A DNA stretch of 36,171 nucleotides from Lachnospiraceae bacterium (GTDB lineage: Bacteria; Bacillota; Clostridia; Lachnospirales; Lachnospiraceae). Every line of letters begins with the position of its first letter. Within the stretch, counting starts at the first letter, position 1. Position numbers and translations under genes: made by a program. Location of the stretch: NCBI GenBank assembly GCA_017449745.1, contig JAFTFD010000177.1:1-36171 (forward strand), written 5' to 3'. Below the pieces are notes generated by a model. It was not told the origin of the DNA, searched no databases, and worked only from the letters and a program-made list of their open reading frames with translations. This document shows positions 32,121 through 36,171 of this stretch, piece by piece.

Positions 32121-32942
32121 TCAAATATCCAATGCCGCATGATAGCCCCAGTACACAGCGTTCGTGATCGTGGAGACCCTGGACGCATCACCGATGACAC
32201 GCACGTAAGGTGCCGTGTCCATGAGTGCCTCCACGACATCCGTTCTGGATCTCTGGCCCAGAGCACAGATGACGGAAGTGCCGGGAACGAGGACCTTGTC
32301 TCCTGCCGCGTTCTCACACCATATCCCTTCGGCAGTGACTTCCAGACCTTTATAGCCGGTGTGAACAGTGACATACTTGTCGATCTCCTTCAGAAGAAGG
32401 GGGCGGTGACGCACATTGGCATCCGGAGCCAGCATGTCCCGCATCTCCACAAGGTGGACGCGTTTTCCTTCCATACCCAAATGGATCGCGCACTCACATC
32501 CTGCGAGCCCGCCGCCAAAGACAACGACATCATCTGTAACTTTGTCCTTCTCTTTGTAGTAGTTGTTTACCACAATCACATTACCGCCGTGCAGGCCAGG
32601 GATCGGGGGTACCAGCGGGGACGAGCCCGCCGCGATGATCAGTGCGTATGGCTTCTCTTTTGGCGTGACTTCCGTGTTCAACCGGATCTCGACCCCTGCT
32701 TTCTCCGCAAGGATCTTATAGGTTCCGGACAGTTCAAACATCTCATGCTTGAAGGGCAGTGCCTGTTCGCTTTTCAGGATACCACCCACCTTGTCTTCCT
32801 TCTCGCACAGGATGACTTCATGTCCTCGGCGGGCAGCCGTATATGCCGCATACAATCCGCCCGGACCTGCACCAACGACAAGGACCTTTTTGCGGTCGCA
32901 TGCTCTCACCGGTACTTCCCGCTTGCAGAGCAGTAGCTGCAA
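32121..32942 (-). pseudogene. Old-yellow-enzyme-type NADH:flavin oxidoreductase, C-terminal fragment
   Basis: The open frame encodes only the C-terminal FAD/NAD(P)-binding half of a 2-enoate reductase / 2,4-dienoyl-CoA reductase-type flavoenzyme. It has the FAD motif VLVVGAGPGGLYAAYTAARRG, then LIIAAGSSPLVPPIPG, the second dinucleotide motif VVVFGGGLAGCECAIHLG, and the C-terminal VIGDASRVSTITNAVYWGYHAALDI, which is a normal family end. The N-terminal TIM barrel with FMN and the iron-sulfur cysteines (roughly 370 residues) is missing. Instead, the frame begins inside the end of the rhamnosidase remnant, with which it overlaps by about 37 bases. No start with a ribosome site is seen. It is a product of deletion or recombination and is unlikely to be functional. 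Confidence 0.8.
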
Positions 32943-35120
32943 TACATATATCCCAACCGTCCGTCAAACTGCGGCGCAATGCAGATTTTCCTGCATCCGG
33001 GTTCCAATGGCTGAAATCCCGCCAAATAACGGACAGCGTAATTGACGACGGAACCGTAGGCATAGTGGTTCAGGGAATTCATGCCAGTCCCGCTGATGCT
33101 GCCGTCATCCAGGACAGAATTCCAACGCTCCCAGATCGTTGTGGCACCCAGGTTCACACAGTGGAGCCAGCTGGGGAACTTTTCCTGCAGGAAAATGTGC
33201 AGGGCGAGATCCGCCATGCCGTTTTCCGCCAATACTTCACACAACAGCGGGGCTCCGACAAAGCCGCAGCGAATACGGCATCCATCTGCTTTTAAGCGGA
33301 GCTTCAATCCGTTGATCAGGGCTTCCTTGTTCCGATAAACACCAAATTTCAGTGCAATGACGTATGCGGCCTGGGTGTTGATGCAGAGCCTGCCGGAGGG
33401 GGCAAAGTATTCGTGAAGAACAGCTGCCCTGATTTTTTCAGATAGTGACAAATACTTTTGATGATCTTCCTCGCAGCCCAGAATACCGGCCGCCTGTGCC
33501 AGCTTCTCTGTGGATGCGAAGAAATATACAGAGCTGATGAACGCATCCTCCGTGGCGCCCTTAAAGCTCTGCTCGGAAGGACCGTCCATGGCAAGCCAGT
33601 CGCCATAGGTAAAGGAAAGAGGCTCCCAGAGGAGCTCCCCCGAAATTGGGGAGATAAGCCGATACTGCGCCGTCGTGAAGCAGTTGGTCATTTCGCATGT
33701 CCCACAGGAATTTACGGTAAAATGCCGAGGTGTCCATAAAGAAAGACGCAGTGGGCGCGAAGATCTGAGCATCTCCCGTCCATCCCAGGCGTTCATCCCT
33801 CTGGGGGCAGTCGGTAGGCATATCCACAAAGTTGCTTTTCAGGCCCCAGAGGGCGTTGGAAAAGAGTTGATTCACCTCCCGGTTCCCAGTTTCCAGCCAG
33901 CCAGTCCGCTCCATGGCGGAATAGACGGCGACGCCAGTAAAGTCATCTGCCTGCAGCTCATGCGGCCAGCCCTCAACTTTTACATAGCGGAAACCCATAT
34001 AAGTAAAGTGCGGCTTCACCCATTCGTCCCGTCCATCTGAGATATAAGTAATCTCCGTTTTGGCTGTGCGGTAATTTTCATGATAGAAGTTTCCGTTTTG
34101 CAGCAATTCCCCATGTGTCAGAACGACCTTCGTACCAGCTGGGAAAGTCGCATGGAAGCGGACATATCCAGCGAAGTTTTGACCAAAATCCAAGACAGTC
34201 TCTCCTGCGGGGGTATGAATAACATTCTTAACGGAGAGCTCCTCCATCTCTCGCAGGGGCATACTGTAGCGGTCAACCAGCTTCTTCCCGCCCATGTCCA
34301 TAAGGACAGCCCGCTTTTGGGTTGCGCTGCAGGTTTTTTTCGTGCGGTCAATGCCCTCACCGTCGTAGATATCGGAATAGATGATGTCAGAGGGAATATA
34401 CGTCCAGCTGTCGTCGGTGATTATTACATCCTCGCAGCCGTCGTTATATTCGATGTGCAGTTCCGCGATGCAGGCAAATTTGCTGCCATAGACAGCACTG
34501 CCCCCCTCGTAGCCCAGGCGGCCTTTATACCATCCATTGCCAAGCATAACGGAGAGCGTGTTGTCTTGAGACAACTGATCTGTCAAGTCATAGGTCTGGC
34601 ATTGGATGGCGCAATGATAGTCGTTGAAAAAAGGCGCCAATACATCATCACCGATCTTTACACCGTTGAGGCTGGCTTCATAAAGGCCAACGCCTGTGAT
34701 ATACAATCTGGCCCGGACAGGGGGACGCTTCAGGCTGAAGCTTTTCTCAAATATTGGATGATAATCGTCTCCCTCCTGCATCCCGATCCAGGAGGCCAGC
34801 CAAGGCTCCTCCATCTTGCCGGTTTCAAAAGACACAGGCACACTTTCGCCTGCTTCGCCGTCTTCTCCTGTGACCTGAACAAGCGCATAATATGTCGTGC
34901 GGGGCTTGAGAGAGACTTCAAAGGTCACACCGGAGCAGGGTAAAACACCGCTTTTCTCTGCGACGATCTGCTCCATGCCAATGTCCTCCGCCAGCACTAC
35001 ACGAGAGCGGCTCTGACGCCTGGAGGTGTATTCTCCCACTTGCCAGCTGATTGTCACATGGGGAAAGGTATATCCCATCGGGCTGCTCAGACCGTTTATT
35101 TTAACATTGTTAATAATCAT
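32906..35120 (-). pseudogene. Alpha-L-rhamnosidase (GH78), internally deleted and 3'-truncated
   Basis: Family 78 rhamnosidase in two frames. The first (35120 down to about 33620) holds the N-terminal sandwich domains (GVGLYEASLNG, NDYHCAIQCQTYDLT, GNGWYKGRLG) and the start of the catalytic barrel with TDCPQRDERLGWTGDAQ and AYLPNFGG. The second (from about 33625 to 32906) resumes as YGDWLAMDGPSEQSFKGATE and runs through GATTIWERWNS and NSLNHYAYGSV to QFDGRLGYMYCSYCSASGKYR. The segment normally between them (about 60-70 residues with the WGDA region) is missing and the frame changes there. The C-terminal sandwich is also cut short at the oxidoreductase junction. The ribosome site GGAAAGGG precedes the ATG. 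It probably was in an operon with the upstream GPH symporter. Confidence 0.82.
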
Positions 35121-35141
35121 AATTAGCTTTCCCTTTCCAGT

Positions 35142-35179
35142 AAAAACAGCGCGGCAGCACTCCTTGGAGTGCTGCCGCG
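35142..35179 (-). terminator. Intrinsic terminator after the right-edge symporter gene
   Basis: On the minus strand a perfect 14-bp stem (CGCGGCAGCACTCC with its complement, arms 35179-35166 and 35163-35150, two-base gap) is followed by CTGTTTTTAC. It lies between the symporter stop and the rhamnosidase ribosome site, so it would separate or attenuate the two. Confidence 0.8.
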
Positions 35180-35233
35180 TCAGGAGTGATCATAATGCTC
35201 GTTAATGGTCACGCCATTATGGCGTAGCTGTTT

Positions 35234-36171
35234 TTAATCAGCCGTGGTCTGCTTCTGTGCCAGCTCGGCGCGAATATCCGGAAGCAGCTTTTCCACATCA
35301 TAGAAGTGGCAGGCGATAAGCATAATAATGGAGACTATAATGGGTGCAATGTTGTAAAGTCCGTGGATCGCTGTCATTGTGGCAGCGTTCTGCGTTGCCG
35401 CGCCACCCTGATATCCAACGGCCCCCATGACCAAGCCGACACCGGCAGAGGCAAAAGCGGAGGCGATCTTTGCAAAGAAGGAGTTGACCGCACTGAACAT
35501 AGCTTCCACCCGTCTGCCGGTCTTCCAGACACTATAGTCGATACACTCGAATACGTACACGGTGGACATGAAGCCTACGGGAACAGTGCCAATCAGAAAC
35601 ACAATGGAGAAAACGACCAGAGTGATGGGATTGGTGCCAAATATCATACGAAGCAGAGGACCGACACCGATCAGGATAATGCCGGTGCGAAGGACATTCC
35701 GCGTGCCGAACTTAGACATCAGCTTGGGAACGGCAGCCAGCAGGAAAGGAACAAGCATCATGCCCATGCCAACATATGAGCTGAATCCTATATCCCCAAG
35801 TTCATACTGGAAATAATACGTTTGCGCAGTTCCCGAGAGGGTGTTGACGAAATGATATCCGAAGTACATGATACCGAATATCCAAATATACTTGTTTTTG
35901 AAAATGACGGAAGCGCCTTCCTTGATATCCAGCTTGACGGAGGTGTCATCCGATACGATTTCTTTGCAGAAGATGAAGCGAAGCAGGCCGATGAGCATCA
36001 TCGGAATCGCAATAACAATGGCCATGAAACTCCAGCTCTTGGGATCAACGCCGGCAGCAGCAACAAATTGAGGAATGACAATGCTGAGCACAGTGGAGAT
36101 AATAATGATATAGACGCCGTTAAGAGCGGTGAGCTTTACCTTATTTTCGTGCTTGGCGACCGCGCGGTTCA
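35234..36171 (-). CDS. GPH-family symporter, C-terminal part (runs off right edge)
   Basis: The frame is open to the right edge of the window, so the N-terminal third is not visible. About 312 residues of a glycoside-pentoside-hexuronide (MFS_2) transporter are seen, with seven or so hydrophobic helices. The visible start (AVAKHENKVKLTALNGVYIII) is the cytoplasmic stretch before helix 5 or so; SVWKTGRRVEAMFSAVNSFFAKI is the family's conserved loop. It ends LLPDIRAELAQKQTTAD. It lies upstream of the GH78 rhamnosidase in the same direction and probably imported rhamnosides or their products. The gene end and terminator look intact, so it may still work even though the enzyme behind it is broken. 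Confidence 0.85.
   Translation of the reverse strand, partial: NRAVAKHENKVKLTALNGVYIIIISTVLSIVIPQFVAAAGVDPKSWSFMAIVIAIPMMLIGLLRFIFCKEIVSDDTSVKLDIKEGASVIFKNKYIWIFGIMYFGYHFVNTLSGTAQTYYFQYELGDIGFSSYVGMGMMLVPFLLAAVPKLMSKFGTRNVLRTGIILIGVGPLLRMIFGTNPITLVVFSIVFLIGTVPVGFMSTVYVFECIDYSVWKTGRRVEAMFSAVNSFFAKIASAFASAGVGLVMGAVGYQGGAATQNAATMTAIHGLYNIAPIIVSIIMLIACHFYDVEKLLPDIRAELAQKQTTAD

Overview
The window looks like chromosomal DNA of an anaerobic, carbohydrate-fermenting member of the Bacillota, most likely a gut Lachnospiraceae relative. This is inferred from the strong AGGAGG-type ribosome binding sites, the VanR/VanS-like two-component pair, an Lsa-type ABC-F protein, a domain-permuted family 3 beta-glucosidase, GPH-type sugar symporters, a phosphoketolase and a moderate base composition. 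No rRNA, tRNA or CRISPR array was seen. The naming of the organism is an inference; no marker gene is present.

Layout. 1-127 is the 5' end of a group II intron (minus strand, cut by the window edge), sitting directly behind a terminator-like hairpin. 351-5307 (all minus) holds a type B carboxylesterase, a three-gene unit (DUF975 membrane protein, OmpR-type regulator, sensor kinase) and a hotdog acyl-CoA thioesterase. 5483-7357 is an Lsa-like ABC-F gene with a long leader, a four-codon upstream ORF and an intrinsic terminator just before its ribosome binding site. 7494-14262 is a glycoside-use block: permuted GH3, an esterase, a GPH symporter and a divergent AraC regulator with a clear inverted-repeat operator. 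14357-19036 holds phosphoketolase, an unknown six-helix membrane protein and glycerate kinase. 19130-19537 is a 5'-truncated GNAT remnant.

19713-30808 (all minus) is a nine-gene cluster controlled from its right end, with a divergent IclR regulator at 31177-31965. It encodes a KDPG-type aldolase, a PfkB 2-keto-3-deoxy-sugar-acid kinase, galactonate dehydratase (dgoD), a sodium:solute symporter, an N-acyl-D-amino-acid deacylase, a RidA protein, a fold-type III PLP enzyme with the zinc-ligand pair of D-serine/D-glucosaminate dehydratases, an IlvD/Edd dehydratase and an iron-type alcohol dehydrogenase. My reading is that three unrelated dehydratases converge on 2-keto-3-deoxy sugar acids. The deacylase + PLP enzyme + RidA trio would add N-acetyl-hexosaminates (oxidised GlcNAc or GalNAc) to the galactonate route. 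This is the best candidate for an unusual system in the window.

31966-36171 is a scarred region: the C-terminal half of an old-yellow-enzyme-type flavin oxidoreductase is joined to a family 78 rhamnosidase gene that has lost an internal segment and its end. These are followed by a GPH symporter running off the right edge.

Across 250-19150 there is a family of short intergenic hairpin repeats built from the same vocabulary (GGGGACAGGTTCC and variants). Most sit on or within a few bases of stop codons; one copy is a near-perfect 78-bp palindrome.
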